A DNA stretch of 64,000 bases from Bacteroidota bacterium (GTDB taxonomy: Bacteria; Bacteroidota; Bacteroidia; AKYH767-A; OLB10), in the NCBI GenBank assembly GCA_016721435.1, contig JADKIC010000004.1:1-64000 (forward strand), given 5' to 3'. Both the position numbers and the translations under genes were made by a program. The notes below the pieces were generated by a model, which searched no databases, was not told where the DNA came from, and saw nothing but the letters and a program-made list of their open reading frames with translations. Shown piece after piece: positions 20,881 to 31,695 of this stretch (positions are counted from its first letter, which is position 1; the number at the start of each line of letters is the position of its first letter).

Positions 20881-21740
20881 AAGATTCTTGTTACTGGTAT
20901 GGATTTATCGGGTCGAACCTGATTACTTATTTACTTGACCATATGCAAGGAGTCTCCGTGTACTGTTTGAGCAGGCCGGAAAAGGGGGCGCCTGATGAAC
21001 GGTGTAAGCGATTGGTTTGCGATCTCTCAAAAGGGAATGACGCAGTTTTTCCGGACGAGAATTTTGATGTCGTCATTCATCTTGCGCAATCACGGCACTA
21101 CAGGGATTTCCCTGCGCAAGCTGCCGATATTTATGCTTTAAACGTGCAAAGCACCTTTGCGTTGGCGGAATGGGCCAGAAAGCATGGAGTAAACCGATTC
21201 GTAATGGCTTCAACCGGTAGCGTATATCAGCCAACAGGTCAACTGTTAAAAGAGACGGACCCAGTCTTTCCGGGATCTTTTTATACGGCATCAAAACTGG
21301 CCGCTGAAAATTTACTTAGACCCTATTGTGAATTCTATAGTATTGATGTGCTGAGAATATTTTCACCCTATGGAAAGGGTCAAAAAAATATGCTTGTGCC
21401 CAATCTCATTGGTTCGATCCGTCAGGGTAAGCAAGTAACGCTTTCAGGGAAGGACGGACTAGTACTGAGCCCTGTTTACATTGATGACTGTTCGGCGCTC
21501 ATATATGGATTGCTGAAAGCAGAAACCGCCGGTTATGAAGTTTATAATCTGGGCGGTGCGGGTACAGTAACATTGAGAGAAATGGCAATGGAGATATCCC
21601 GGATTGCCGGGTGTGAGCTGAACATAGTTGAAGATACTTCCCGGCCTGTTGTAAATATTAGTTCGGACTCCGGAAAATTGTACTCAAAAACAGGGTACTT
21701 TCCTGCCGTGAATATTCAGGATGGTTTAAAAAATGTTTAG
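20878..21740 (+). CDS. NAD-dependent epimerase/dehydratase, second in the locus (frameshifted at the start)
   Basis: A short-chain dehydrogenase of about 288 residues. The likely start is ATG 20878 (MKILVTG...), after which one base is missing inside the Rossmann glycine motif; beyond it the frame reads GFIGSNLITYLL. Other motifs are VVIHLAQSRHY, the active-site MASTGSVYQP and FYTASKLAAEN (Tyr-x3-Lys), RIFSPYGKGQ and YNLGGAGTVTLREM. Without correction, the gene appears joined in frame to the preceding asnB, which I consider artificial. It probably modifies a nucleotide sugar for the same glycan. Exact reaction unknown. Confidence 0.85.
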
Positions 21741-21741
21741 A

Positions 21742-22616
21742 ATGACAAATAACACAGCTGAAAGTTTCTTCAGTAAATGGAAGAACAATCCCTCCCTGGC
21801 CTTTAAGGAAACCGTGGAGGAAAATTCGGAAATCGAAATTGGATACTTAGCCGGAATGGATTTAGAAATGGCGAGGATTTACAACATTATCTAAAGGATA
21901 AGAATACCGTTCTCGATGCTGGTTGTGGAAACGGAAGGGTGACCGCCTTACTCAAAATGTATGCTTCTGAAAATTGTCGGATCACAGGAATTGACCTGGT
22001 GGCAAGTGAGATTGCAAAAGAAAATTTTAATGGCATTCCCAATACATTTTTTTACAGTAAGGATCTTCTGGCGGACTTATCTGATCTGGGGAAATTTGAT
22101 TTTATTTATTGTCAGGAAGTGCTTCATCATACAAACGATCCTAAACGTGCTTTTCTGAACCTCGTTAGTCTACTGGATAATGGCGGTGAGATTGCCATAT
22201 ATGTGTACAAGAAAAAAGCGCCAATGCGTGAATATGCTGATGATTACATCAGAAGTCAAATTGCCGGTCTTAGTTATGAAGATGCTATGAAAGTGTGTTA
22301 TTCCGTAACGCAGCTCGGAAAGGAGTTACACGATGCAGGCATCAAAGTAAATGTTCCTGCTGTAGAGGTTTTGGGAATCGAAAAAGGAGAATACGATCTG
22401 CAGCGGTTTATTTATCATTTTTTTCTGAAGTGTTTCTGGAATGATCAGTTTAATTTTCATGATAACGCGGTGATTAATTATGACTGGTACCATCCTCAGA
22501 ATTGTACCCGTCATACGCTTGAAGAAATAGAAGGTTGGTTCCATGATGCCGGGCTGGAAATTACACAATCCTATGTTGATTTCTATGGGATCACAATGAG
22601 AGGTAAAAAGAAATAG
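21742..22616 (+). CDS. Class I SAM-dependent methyltransferase (frameshifted)
   Basis: Starts MTNNTAESFFSKWKNNP; one base is disturbed near 21860, after which the frame reads GFRNGEDLQHYLKDKNTVLDAGCGNGRVTALL with motif I of SAM-dependent methyltransferases. Downstream are ITGIDLVASEIA (acidic residue after strand 2), FDFIYCQEVLHHTNDP (motif IV-like) and a helical cap. Length about 291 residues. It overlaps closely with the epimerase stop (TAGA ATG) and is followed after five bases by a glycosyltransferase gene, so it probably methylates a sugar or lipid intermediate of the glycan locus. Confidence 0.86.
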
Positions 22617-22621
22617 AGATT

Positions 22622-23678
22622 TTGAAAGTACTTATTCTTCCATCCAATGTGGCTTCAATGCTGGCCATCACCCTCGATCGCCTGAACAAAGCGGGCATAG
22701 AGGCGAGAGCCGTATTTATCGATACCAATCTCTATTCCGATTACAGGCAATCCAAAGCGTTTCAGCTGAAGGGGCTAAAGTATGGTTTGCCTCATAAAGT
22801 ATATAATGCTGCTTTGTTTTACAAAGAAGTCATCAATGGCATACGTTGGGCGGATGTTATTCATTGGTGCGGCTCGTTCAGTTTTCCCGTCCTGAATATG
22901 GTGATGCCGATTATCAGAATGTATAAGAAGCCCGGACTGGTGGAGTTGGTAGGTAGTGATATTAGGATTCCGGAAGTGTAATTTAAAGACAATCCGTATT
23001 ACAAACAGGTATTTCACAACGGTTACGAATATCCGTACGAAAGCTATGCGCATTCCAGAAAGACGCAATTGCTATTTAAAAAGGAGGATTTCTGCCGTTG
23101 GTGTTTCCGGGTATGGAGCAATATATCCTGCCTGAAATTTTCCCTGAGTATTATAAATATATTCAACGGATAGATTTAAGTCATTATACCCGGCTTTCGG
23201 ACAGTTCGAACCCTGTTCCTGTATAGTACACGCACCCACTGCTCCGGTTTGTAAAGGGACCGCATTTATTGAGATGGCGCTGGATAAACTAAAACAGGAT
23301 TTCAGATTTGAGTATAAGCTGGTGCACAAAATTCCACGCCCGAAAGCGCTGGAGTTGATCGCATCTTCAGATATATTTATTGATCAGTTGGTATTAGGTA
23401 GTTACGGGATGGCTACCATGGAAGCTTTTGCGATGGGTAAACCTGTCGTTTGTTTTATGAAGGAATCAGTACAATCCTGCTTCCCGGGTATTTCCCCCGT
23501 TGTAAATGCAAATCCCGATACTATTACCGATAAATTGTATGCATTGCTCGCTGACGGAGAACTCAGAAATAAAAAAGGGATAGAAAGCCGTGCTTATGCA
23601 GAAAGGTATCATGATATTGATGTGGTAATAAATGATCTGATCACTATTTATGAAAAAGTGATCCAACATCAGAAATAA
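22622..23678 (+). CDS. Glycosyltransferase, GT-B fold (several frameshifts)
   Basis: Begins at TTG 22622 (read as MKVLILPSNVASM; an ATG may be hidden by an error). The N-terminal domain includes WADVIHWCGSFSFPV and LVELVGSDIRIPE. Between 22980 and 23270 the frame changes several times, but expected pieces can be read (LVFPGMEQYILPEIFPEYY, HAPTAPVCKGTAFIEMAL in alternating frames). The C-terminal nucleotide-sugar half is intact: HKIPRPKALELIASSDIFIDQ and GSYGMATMEAFAMGKPVVCF. About 352 residues in total. Last plus-strand gene of the locus, closed by a strong terminator. Substrate unknown. Confidence 0.8.
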
Positions 23679-23716
23679 AAGGATGTTAATTTTTGTCGGA
23701 ATATTTAGATAATTAT

Positions 23717-23754
23717 AAAAGAAGAGGCTGCATTTTCATGCAGCCTCTTCTTTA
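23717..23754. terminator. Bidirectional Rho-independent terminator
   Basis: A perfect 13-bp stem, 23721-23733 with 23738-23750 (GAAGAGGCTGCAT / ATGCAGCCTCTTC), with a 4-base loop, flanked by AAAA on the left and TTT on the right. It can stop transcription from both convergent genes. Confidence 0.92.
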
Positions 23755-23767
23755 AGCATTAGAGATA

Positions 23768-26052
23768 TTACCTGATGTATAAATTACGGCTTATACTTTG
23801 ACCATCCTGCAACAAAATGGTGAGGTGGTAAATGCCGGTATTCAGTTTTGGTAATCCAATCATGTGACTAATGGGCTTTGGCAATCCGGCCACGAAGCGT
23901 CCGGAAGCATCAAAAAGTTGTATCGTTGCTATGGAGTTAAGATCAATGTCTGTACTGATATTGACTGCATCTTTTGCGGGATTAGGATATAGTATCCAGT
24001 TGTTGCTTTTAGAAATTTCGCTGATTGCTGCCGGATTGGTAACAATGGTCTGAGCATAGTTAGTTATTACCGGTGGATTGAAGTCGAAATAAATGTAGGC
24101 GTTGTTGTCAATCTGATTTCCTGTAACCAAAGAAGAAACAGGTTTAATTCTGAATTTAATGAAACCATGGCTCTCCGGTTCATTGGCATTTGAATCGGGT
24201 AATACAATGCTGGGGAAATTCCATTTAACAGCTCTGTCACCGGTGATTTCATAAGTAAAATCATGACTGGCTGAAATCATTTCAAAAGTAGAGAGGTTAA
24301 GGCTGGTGGGAATGGAATCGATAACACGTACATAATTGGCTTGAAATGTTCCGGTGTTTTGGAAGCGTATGGTATACGTCAGCCACTTTCCATTTAAAAC
24401 TTCTGCAGGGGTAATCGTTGCGTCTGAAACTGCCTTGTCATTCGGGTCATATGAGCCTACAACGATCTCCTCAGTGAAACTAAAGTTATCTACTGTGTCA
24501 GCATCAGAAGCGGTTGGGTAAATTACCGCGGAACATATGACAGTATCACCGTTTAAGAGCTGTGCAAAATTGCTGGCATATTTAACTCTGAATGTACCAC
24601 TTTCTCCTGGCTGTAAGTTGTAAACTGTCCATATAATTGAATCTCCATTGGCATTTATGGCTGAATAAGGTGTGTTGGGCATAGTTGACAGAAAACTCAA
24701 TCCTGTGTCTAAAGTCAAATGTATTGTTGCCGAATCCAAGAGTAAGGTTCCTTTGTTTTTATAATTGATAGCGTAAAAACCATCAAATCCACCTCTAACA
24801 GGAGTAAGAGGAGTAATGTCAATGTAGAGATCCTGAACGGAAACTGTTGGTTGAAGCGGTAATACAATGCTTGAATCCAGATTTCCGATGCTACTGAATG
24901 AAATCGTCGGAATCGAGGTATTGAGGGCATAATATTGTGGCACATTAAGTATATTGAATGTATAAGAAATAGCAGTGTCTGCCGTAGCTTTAAATACCCT
25001 AAATTATTAGTGCTGTAAATATCTCCACTTGGATTAACCTGAACAAGTAATTGAGATATTGGATACTCTGATGAATCAAAACTGCTATTACTGTTGAGGT
25101 CATAATATGAACGTCCACTAATTTCGTTTAATCCGTTAGGAATCAATCGCCATAAATCACTTTGGAAAAAACCAGATACTCCAAGTCCTGTATAACCAAT
25201 ATTATTTATAACAAAACTGCATACGCTATGTCGTTCAGCACCTCCAAAGTCGTTTACCTGTGTCCAAGTTAAAGATGTAGGATCCAGTTCCCACATATCA
25301 TTTTTGAAATTTGAAAGATCATAGCCATTTCCTAAATACGCTTTGTTGTTGATGACCATGGTGGTAATAGCATAACGCCCACCTCCGGGAAATGTATCAA
25401 AAAGCACCCAAGTATCAGTTGAATCTACATATTCATAAATATCATCAAATACTTCATTGTTGTCAGCTCCAAGTCCAACAAATGCCTTATTGTTAATCAC
25501 AAATGCAGTGCAGCTTTGACGCATACTCCCTGCGAAATCAGCTTTCGCAGTCCATGAATTGGTAGATGGATCATATTGCCAAAGTTCATTCGTGTAGGGT
25601 TGAAATCCAATCCCAATATAAGCTTTATCATTTAATACAAAACTGGCACAGGTATAGGCTGGAGTTCCCGGATAAACATTAATTGAATCCCATACATCAA
25701 GAGTGGGATCGTATCGGTAGAGATTGTTATTTGTTACAGCAGCAGTGGATTGATAACCGTTACACATATAGACGGTATCATTTATAACGAACATTGTTTG
25801 TCCATATACATGGATTGGAAGAGTGTCAAGTTGAGTCCACAAATCGTTTTGAGGATTGTATTTCCAAACATCATTCAAAACCTGAGAGTTGGCTCCAAAT
25901 CCTCCGATGACATATCCCTCTCCATTCAAAGAGAAGCCACCTGCTGCATGGCGTGAAATTCCGGGAAAAGTTGCGATTTCTTCCCATAGTCCTTGCGCTC
26001 GGACTAAATAAAAATTTAATAGAAGCAAAATGATGGTAAATTTTGTTTTCAT
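23768..26052 (-). CDS. T9SS-secreted Kelch-repeat protein with C-terminal sorting domain (frameshifted)
   Basis: A cargo of the type IX secretion system, about 760 residues. Start chosen at ATG 26052, giving a signal peptide MKTKFTIILLLLNFYLVRAQ. Residues about 25-320 hold six or seven Kelch-like units with recurring aligned phrases (VINNKAYLGNGYD, VINNKAFVGLGAD, VLNDKAYIGIGF), predicting a beta-propeller. One T is missing near 25008, in the phrase that should continue FKATADTAISYTF. The second half has a DUF11-like stretch with SYDPNDKAV and AYIYFDFNPPVITN, typical of Bacteroidota surface proteins, and ends with a type A sorting tail: WILYPNPAKDAVNIS to GIYHLTILLQDGQSISRNLYIR-like strands. 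Function beyond surface display is unknown. Confidence 0.88.
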
Positions 26053-26234
26053 TGTGGTGAGGTTTGAGTATAAATTTATTTTATTCAAATGTACTAAATT
26101 GAATATTTGAATTAACCGGAAAGATAAAATTTATGTAATTGATAATTAAGTAGTTGCAGACTTATTTGAATTGATGCTAATATTTCATTCTTTCGGAGAT
26201 AGCAGAATCATAATTACAGAGCATTTTTGCATTT

Positions 26235-27697
26235 ATGGGTGTTATTAAAAGGCAGGGAATAAAGAATACAATAGCCACCTATATTGGTTTTGCTATTGGA
26301 TTTGTAAACTTGATTGTCATTCAACCCAATCTTCTCAGCAAAGAAGAGCTTGGACTTACCCGGCTTCTATATTCTTTTTCAGTGTTGGTGGCCATGTTTG
26401 TTCCTCTGGGAATTGGCAGTGCTACAAATCGCTTTTTTCCGATGTTTAAGAACATTGAAAAGAGACATCATGGATATTTTGGATTTATGCTCTTGTTTCC
26501 GTTGGCTGGTTTTGCTCTGGCCTCACTATTGCTTTTTCTGTTTAAAGGATTCATTATGTCAATGTATGCTCCTGAATCCCCCTTGTTTAATGAATTTTTC
26601 TATTATGTTTTTCCTCTTACTTTTTTTGTTTCACTGATCTCTGTGTTGGGCATTTATTGTTCATCGAATTATAAAAGTACCATTCCTACTTATCTCAATG
26701 ATGTTGTTGTCCGATTGCTGACAATAGCCGTTGTGAGTTTATACTATATCAAATGGCTAAATCTTGACCAGTTTATCCTTTCCTTTACGCTGATCTATGC
26801 CTTTCAGTTAATAGCTCTGGTTGCTTATATTTTTCAATTCGATCGTCCGGGATTTAAAATTGATTGGTTTTTTTTTCGTGAACAGAAATTTGGTAAGTTG
26901 ATTCGTTATGGTTTGTTGCTTTGGTTTGCTTCTGTAGCTTCAATCGGTTTAAAATATTTCGATGCAATTATGATCGGACAGTACATGCCGCTGAGTTTTG
27001 TTGGTATTTATACCGTTGCTGCTTTTATACCGACCATTATTGAAGCACCGTTGAATGCATTTGATCGAATTGCGTCTTCAAAAATTGCTTTTGCATGGAA
27101 GGATAATAACAGAGATGAAATTTCTTCGATTTATCATAAATCCAGTCTGTATATGTTCATGATTGGTGGTTTTTTGTTTCTGAATGTTAACCTCAATATT
27201 TATGACCTGCTCACTTTTTACCGGATGGTTATCAAGAAGGAGCTTCGATTGTACTTTTATTGAGTACCGGAAGTTTGTTTAATATGGCTACCGGTTTGAA
27301 CGCTGCTATTTTATTTACTTCAGATAAATACCAGTATGGTGCCGTTTTTCTGATAGTATTGGCCGTATTTGTTTTGGGTTTGCAAGTCCTGTTAATTCCA
27401 ATTTACGGGATGATTGGAGCTGCCCTCGCTACCGTACTCGCTTCTTTCTTTTACAATGGATTATTGTTTTGGTTCGTGAAAAAGCATTTCAATTTACAAC
27501 CTTTCGAAAAAGAAAACACCCTTTTACTTTTACTGATCATTTTCCTTTTTGCTATTGGCTGGTTCCTGCCATCTACCGGAAATCCTTTGTTAAACATTGC
27601 GTATAAAGGAACCTTGGTCTCCGGTATTTATATAGCTGTTGTCTATTTTAAAAACCTCGCTCCCGAAGCCTTCGAGTGGTTCAAAAAAGGTAAGTAG
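26235..27697 (+). CDS. Wzx-like polysaccharide flippase of the MOP superfamily (frameshifted)
   Basis: A membrane transporter of about 487 residues with 12-14 hydrophobic segments, opening MGVIKRQGIKNTIATYIGF and containing GLTRLLYSFSVLVAMF, GYFGFMLLFPLAG and KYFDAIMIGQYMPL, as in lipid-linked oligosaccharide flippases of Bacteroidota. The frame changes near 27228: joining YRM to GYQEGASIVLLLSTGSLFNMATG restores the conserved second half, which ends with two more helices. It would move undecaprenyl-linked repeat units made by the neighbouring glycan locus across the inner membrane. It begins a separate unit, divergent from the T9SS cargo gene. Confidence 0.87.
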
Positions 27698-27698
27698 T

Positions 27699-28007
27699 TA
27701 TTGAGGTACGGTTGAGATACATTGATATACTGTTGAGATGCGGTGGATATACGGTTGAGATGTAGTGGATATAAGGTTGGTGAACGAATTACCCTCTACA
27801 TATCTCAATGCATTTCGATGTGTGTCAATGTACTTCTACCTATAACACAGTATCCCCACGTATATCAATGTATCCCCAAGTATATCAATGTATCCCTAAG
27901 TATATCAACACGTATATCCCCACGTATATCAACAGTATCCCCACGTATTTCAACAGTATCCCCACGTATTTCAATGTATCCCCACGTATATCAATGTATC
28001 ACAACTT
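27699..28007. repeat. Opposed arrays of a degenerate 10-11-base repeat
   Basis: The left arm (about 27698-27775) is a run of units such as GTTGAGATAC, ATTGATATAC, GTTGAGATGC and GGTGGATATAC. The right arm (about 27796-28001) contains the complementary units in direct order, with an alternating higher-order unit of about 20 bases (GTATCCCCAC then GTATATCAAT) repeated at least seven times with small variations. A 20-base spacer separates the arms. The array fills the gap between the convergent flippase and TPR genes and ends on the TPR stop codon. Open frames through the right arm are side effects of the repeat. Confidence 0.85.
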
Positions 28008-28765
28008 TTTCAACATCGCCTCACATGTCTTTTTATTCATCTCATCATCAGTTGAACGGATCGGAATGTTCAATGCTTTCTGCAGCCAGTTTTTAGCCTG
28101 TTGTTTGTCGTTGGTTTTATTGCGTTCGAGATAACTGTTAGCAGCTTCAATATAGTGAATGGCATTCAAGGGTTCAAGTTGTATTGCTTTTTCAAAATTA
28201 AGAATGGATTCCTCATGAGAACCACCTTCCAGACCACCAAAGATGGCTCTTATCATTGCTCTTTCGAAGCCGCTAAATCCGGCAACCACACGATGCCATC
28301 TTCCCAGTATATGATAAGGGCCGGGTAATTTTGGATCTAGTTTTATGGCTGTTTCTGCTTCCGATTTTATGAGTTTGGCATTTTGGATTTTAGTTTTATT
28401 TCCTGCATGTTCACTCATCCTTCCTACAGCAACTGCATAGGCATAGTGTGCATTGGCATGCTGGGGATGTTGGGTAATGGCTTTTTTTCCCAAATAAGCT
28501 CCTGTGCGATACCATTGCTGGCGTGCTTCTTCAGTGGATTGTCCAAAGCCCAGAATAGAATAGATATAAGAAGTCCGCCATAAATACTCCACATTCGAAG
28601 AGTCAGACTTCAATAATTTTTGAAAATCGTAAGGGCATCATCCCATTTTTTCTCTCCTTGAAGTTTGGAAGCATAGTTGTATAGCTGTTCTTTATTTTTT
28701 AATTCCTGCCCTATTGAGGGAGTGTAGTGAAGTATTAAAATAAGAACCAGGAGATTTCTAATCAT
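27999..28765 (-). CDS. Secreted TPR-like protein (frameshifted)
   Basis: Start at ATG 28765 gives MIRNLLVLILILHYTPSIGQ, a signal peptide. After about 50 residues the frame breaks near 28617, and the rest (EYLWRTSYIYSILGFGQ onward) is read one frame over. The mature part contains helix-turn-helix repeats of the tetratricopeptide type (HANAHYAYAVAVGRMSEHAG, LPGPYHILGRWHR, NAIHYIEAANSYLERN), similar to regulator-of-microtubule-dynamics-like TPR proteins annotated in Bacteroidota. About 254 residues. The stop codon lies in the last unit of the intergenic repeat array. Precise function unknown. Confidence 0.78.
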
Positions 28766-28770
28766 AGTAG

Positions 28771-29725
28771 TCATACAGTTTCATAGGAGGATATATTTCG
28801 CAAATCAAGTGCAGTTCTGCCATCATCTGCAGTGGAGATAATAGAATGGAATTTTGCATTCCGTATCAGCTCCTGCCATTTATAGGAAGTTCGTGAATAC
28901 ACTTGTTGCACGTAAGTGTCATCAATGGCTTTAATATTGACCATGAATTCCGCATCCAGCGTTTCATAATCTTTTGCAGTGAGTTCTTTTAACGGACTCT
29001 CTTCATTGATCGGGTGAACAACGGTCCAGCTCATGGCCAATAAATTAATCTTTTCCACTTCAAGTTTAAGACGTTGAAATCGTCGGAAAATTTTGCCATT
29101 GACTTCTTCATTGTAAGCAAATAACAGGAGCGCTTCTACTTCAATAAGCTGATTGGTTCGGGCATTTGCAATTCGAAACATTAAGGCAGTAGGGGCATTC
29201 AATGAAAGCGTGGTATGTATATGGCGCAATTAAAATATTGTCACTATAAATCAATTTAGCCGTTGGTCGCGAAAATCGTCCGTATAAGAGTCCGGTGGCA
29301 AGAGCAAAGCCCAGCAATCCAATCATGGATTCAATAGCCGCCATACTACTCGTAAAGGTGCCTATAGGATTAAGTCTTCCATACCCAACAGTGGTAAGTG
29401 ATTGTGCACTGAAGAAAAAGACTTCGAGGAAATGTTCCCATTCCGAAGTAAATATCATTCCAGCTATTCCGTTTGGTGCAATAAAATAATATATAAGGCT
29501 AAAAAGGGTATTGGTGGCAATATAAAACAAGAAAACTACGAGGTTGAATTTCCACCATCTCATCGTGATGAGCGAATGGTAAATATTTATGATATTAAAT
29601 CTGGGCTCACCCAATCTTAAAATATTGGCGCTACCATCTTTATTGAGAATCCTTTTTCCGGAAGAATTGGTTGTTGTACCAAACCCGAATTCAGACGCTT
29701 CGTTTTTCTTAAAAATTTTGACCAT
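28771..29725 (-). CDS. Inward-rectifier type potassium channel, KirBac-like (frameshifted)
   Basis: A tetrameric potassium channel subunit of about 317 residues. The N-terminus carries GSANILRLGEPRFN, followed by the first helix MRWWKFNLVVFLFYIATN, a pore helix with the selectivity filter TTVGYGRLNP (about residue 107), the inner helix MIGLLGFALATGLLYGRFSRP, and a cytoplasmic Kir domain starting KLIYSDNILIAPY. The frame changes near 29220; the other frame continues LSLNAPTALMFRIANARTNQLIEVEA, the conserved Kir beta-sandwich. It lies 5 bases downstream from the start region of the TPR gene on the same strand. Confidence 0.9.
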
Positions 29726-29808
29726 TTTCCGATGTTAGTTCCTGCTGTAGTAAATTATTTAATGGTTTTTACGAGAATGAAATGAAGCAGAATTGGAAAA
29801 TGTTTGGT

Positions 29809-30525
29809 TCAATCATAAGATTCAAAACGAATCGATTTCCTGTCATAGCCCATCACTTCGAGCCGGTGTCTGGCCTCTTTAAGCATATCAGCCCATCCAC
29901 AAATGTAAAAATAGGCCGACCGGTGATCTTTAAAGATTTCCTCGTAAGTTGTGTGAACATAGCCTGTCAATCCTTTCCATCCTTCATTTGCACGGGATAA
30001 GACAGGAAGAAATTTGAAAGTGGGAAATTTTTCCTGCAATCCTTCCATCTCCTTCCTGTATAGAATGTCTTTCTCCCATCTGTTACCAAATACTAGATAG
30101 AGATTTCTATGCGGAATTCCCTTGTTCAGTATATCCAGAATCTGTGATCGAAGTGGAGCAACTCCGGTTCCTGTACCAATAAAACAAATATCTCTGTCTA
30201 TAGTTTCCGGGAGCTGGAATTTGCCCAGCACCTTTGAAATTTTTACTGCTGTTCCTATTTGGTAATGTTCCCAGATATAGGGCGTTCCAAGTCCCTTGTC
30301 GTTAAGGACGATGCATAATTCAAAAATATTATCATCACTGGGTGGAGAAGCGATGGAATAGCTGCGATTGGTGTATTTTGAAGCAATGGGCAAGTCGAGC
30401 ATGATGAATTGACCTGCTTTAAATGAAAAGGGTACTTCGTCAGGTACTTTAATGAAGTACCTCTTTACGCGTTCATTTTCATCAATTATATTTACAACCG
30501 TTGCATCGCTGAACTGATAGGCCAT
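29809..30525 (-). CDS. Ferredoxin-NADP reductase family flavoprotein
   Basis: A 238-residue intact two-domain reductase. The FAD domain has FKAGQFIMLDLP and RSYSIASPP; the NAD(P) domain has FIGTGTGVAPLRSQI, YLVFGNRWEKDILY and YICGWADM, and it ends with FESYD. This matches the FNR superfamily, which moves electrons between NAD(P)H and an iron-sulfur protein or other acceptor. There is no plant-type ferredoxin domain in the protein. The partner is not encoded nearby. It is followed, 83 bases on, by the KirBac gene on the same strand. Confidence 0.88.
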   Translation of the reverse strand: MAYQFSDATVVNIIDENERVKRYFIKVPDEVPFSFKAGQFIMLDLPIASKYTNRSYSIASPPSDDNIFELCIVLNDKGLGTPYIWEHYQIGTAVKISKVLGKFQLPETIDRDICFIGTGTGVAPLRSQILDILNKGIPHRNLYLVFGNRWEKDILYRKEMEGLQEKFPTFKFLPVLSRANEGWKGLTGYVHTTYEEIFKDHRSAYFYICGWADMLKEARHRLEVMGYDRKSIRFESYD

Positions 30526-30737
30526 AGCGCATTAAAGTTTTGTTAAAAATACTTCGAATTGTGGTGCTCGCCAAACAAGGCGGATGGAATCTCTGAATTA
30601 TTTTTTAGCGGTATCAGACTTTAACAAAGAAATAGATAGAAAATCAGTAGGTTACCCATAGGTTTTGTGTTGAAAAAAGTGGAATACGATTGTTCAGGTC
30701 GCTACTTAAATCAGGTGTTTCAAGCTATAAAACAGGG

Positions 30738-31640
30738 TTATCCGCGTGGGTGGAACTGTAAAATTGCAGAGCGTAGATAATCTTTATCCAAATGGGTGTA
30801 AATTTCCGTTGTGGTAATACTACTATGTCCTAACATCTCCTGCACCGCCCTTAAATCAGCCCCTCCTTCAATTAAATGTGTAGCGAAGGAATGCCGGAAG
30901 GTATGCGGACTAATAGTAGTTCGAATGCCCGATTTCAGAGCAAGATTTTTTATAATGGTAAAGATCATGACACGGGTGAGTTTTCGTCCTCTCCTGTTTA
31001 AAAATATAAAATCCTCATGTCCCGGTTTGATGTCCAAATGGCAACGGTAACTGTCTTTGTAGAGATGAATTTGATGCATCGCTGAATTGCCAATAGGAAC
31101 GATTCTTTCTTTGTTTCCTTTACCGGTCACCTTTACAAAACCGGCATCAAAGTAGGTTTGACTTAATTTTAAGGAAATAAGCTCTGAAACCCGGAGTCCA
31201 CAGGAATACAAAGTTTCCAATAGTGCTTTGTTTCTTTGTCCTTCCGGTTGGCTTAAATCAATAGCCTCCAAAAGAGTGTTTATTTCTTCTACAGTGAGGA
31301 AATCGGGTAGTTTTTGTCCTATTTTAGGTCCTTCGATGAGTTCAGTTGGATCGTCCTGAATCAGATTTTCCATGAGCAGGTATTTATAAAAAGCCTTTAC
31401 GCCTGAAAGAACTCTGGCCTGCGTTCGGGCCGTCATTCCCAATTCATTTATCCAGACAATAAATTCCTGCAATACCTCATGTTTGAGCTGTTCAGGCATG
31501 ACGGTGTTCTTTTTATAATCAAGAAACTGCACCAGTTTTTCCAAATCATGCTCATAAGCTTCCAGTGTATTCAGGGAAAGCGATCGTTCCAGCTGCAGGT
31601 AGCTGCGAAAACCTTTGATATAGGATTGCCAGGGATGCAT
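30738..31640 (-). CDS. xerD: Tyrosine recombinase XerD
   Basis: XerD, with XerC, resolves chromosome dimers at dif during division. The 300-residue protein starts at ATG 31640 (MHPWQSYIKGF); upstream in-frame codons extend into the divergent aroQ region and lack homology. The SAM-like N-terminal domain has LSLNTLEAYEHDL. The catalytic residues are all visible: Arg in SCGLRVSELISL, Lys in TGKGNKER, HxxR in SPHTFRHSFATHL, His in LGHSSITTTEIYTH and the nearby nucleophile Tyr. It is the stand-alone housekeeping type, not a mobile-element integrase. Confidence 0.92.
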   Translation of the reverse strand: MHPWQSYIKGFRSYLQLERSLSLNTLEAYEHDLEKLVQFLDYKKNTVMPEQLKHEVLQEFIVWINELGMTARTQARVLSGVKAFYKYLLMENLIQDDPTELIEGPKIGQKLPDFLTVEEINTLLEAIDLSQPEGQRNKALLETLYSCGLRVSELISLKLSQTYFDAGFVKVTGKGNKERIVPIGNSAMHQIHLYKDSYRCHLDIKPGHEDFIFLNRRGRKLTRVMIFTIIKNLALKSGIRTTISPHTFRHSFATHLIEGGADLRAVQEMLGHSSITTTEIYTHLDKDYLRSAILQFHPRG

Positions 31641-31695
31641 GAGAATGCGAAGATAGAACCTTGTGCTATTCAAGAACATCTTAACTTCGCAACTT

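Noticed and set aside
18992..21740. A fused asparagine synthase-epimerase protein, since one frame (19860-21740) runs through both domains.
   Set aside because: The epimerase has its own ATG at 20878 reading MKILVTG, and only one missing base inside the Rossmann motif places the rest in frame with asnB. The fusion is most simply an indel artefact.
27699..28007. A CRISPR array.
   Set aside because: Repeats of 10-20 bases are contiguous, without unique spacers of 30-40 bases, and no cas genes are present.
27743..28134. Two overlapping Ile/Ser/Tyr-rich reading frames over the repeat array.
   Set aside because: They are translations of a 10-11-base repeat in different frames, with no start context or homology, and they overlap a convergent TPR gene.
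30738..31640. An integrase marking a mobile element.
   Set aside because: The protein is the stand-alone XerD type beside housekeeping aroQ; no attachment repeats, tRNA or phage genes are adjacent.
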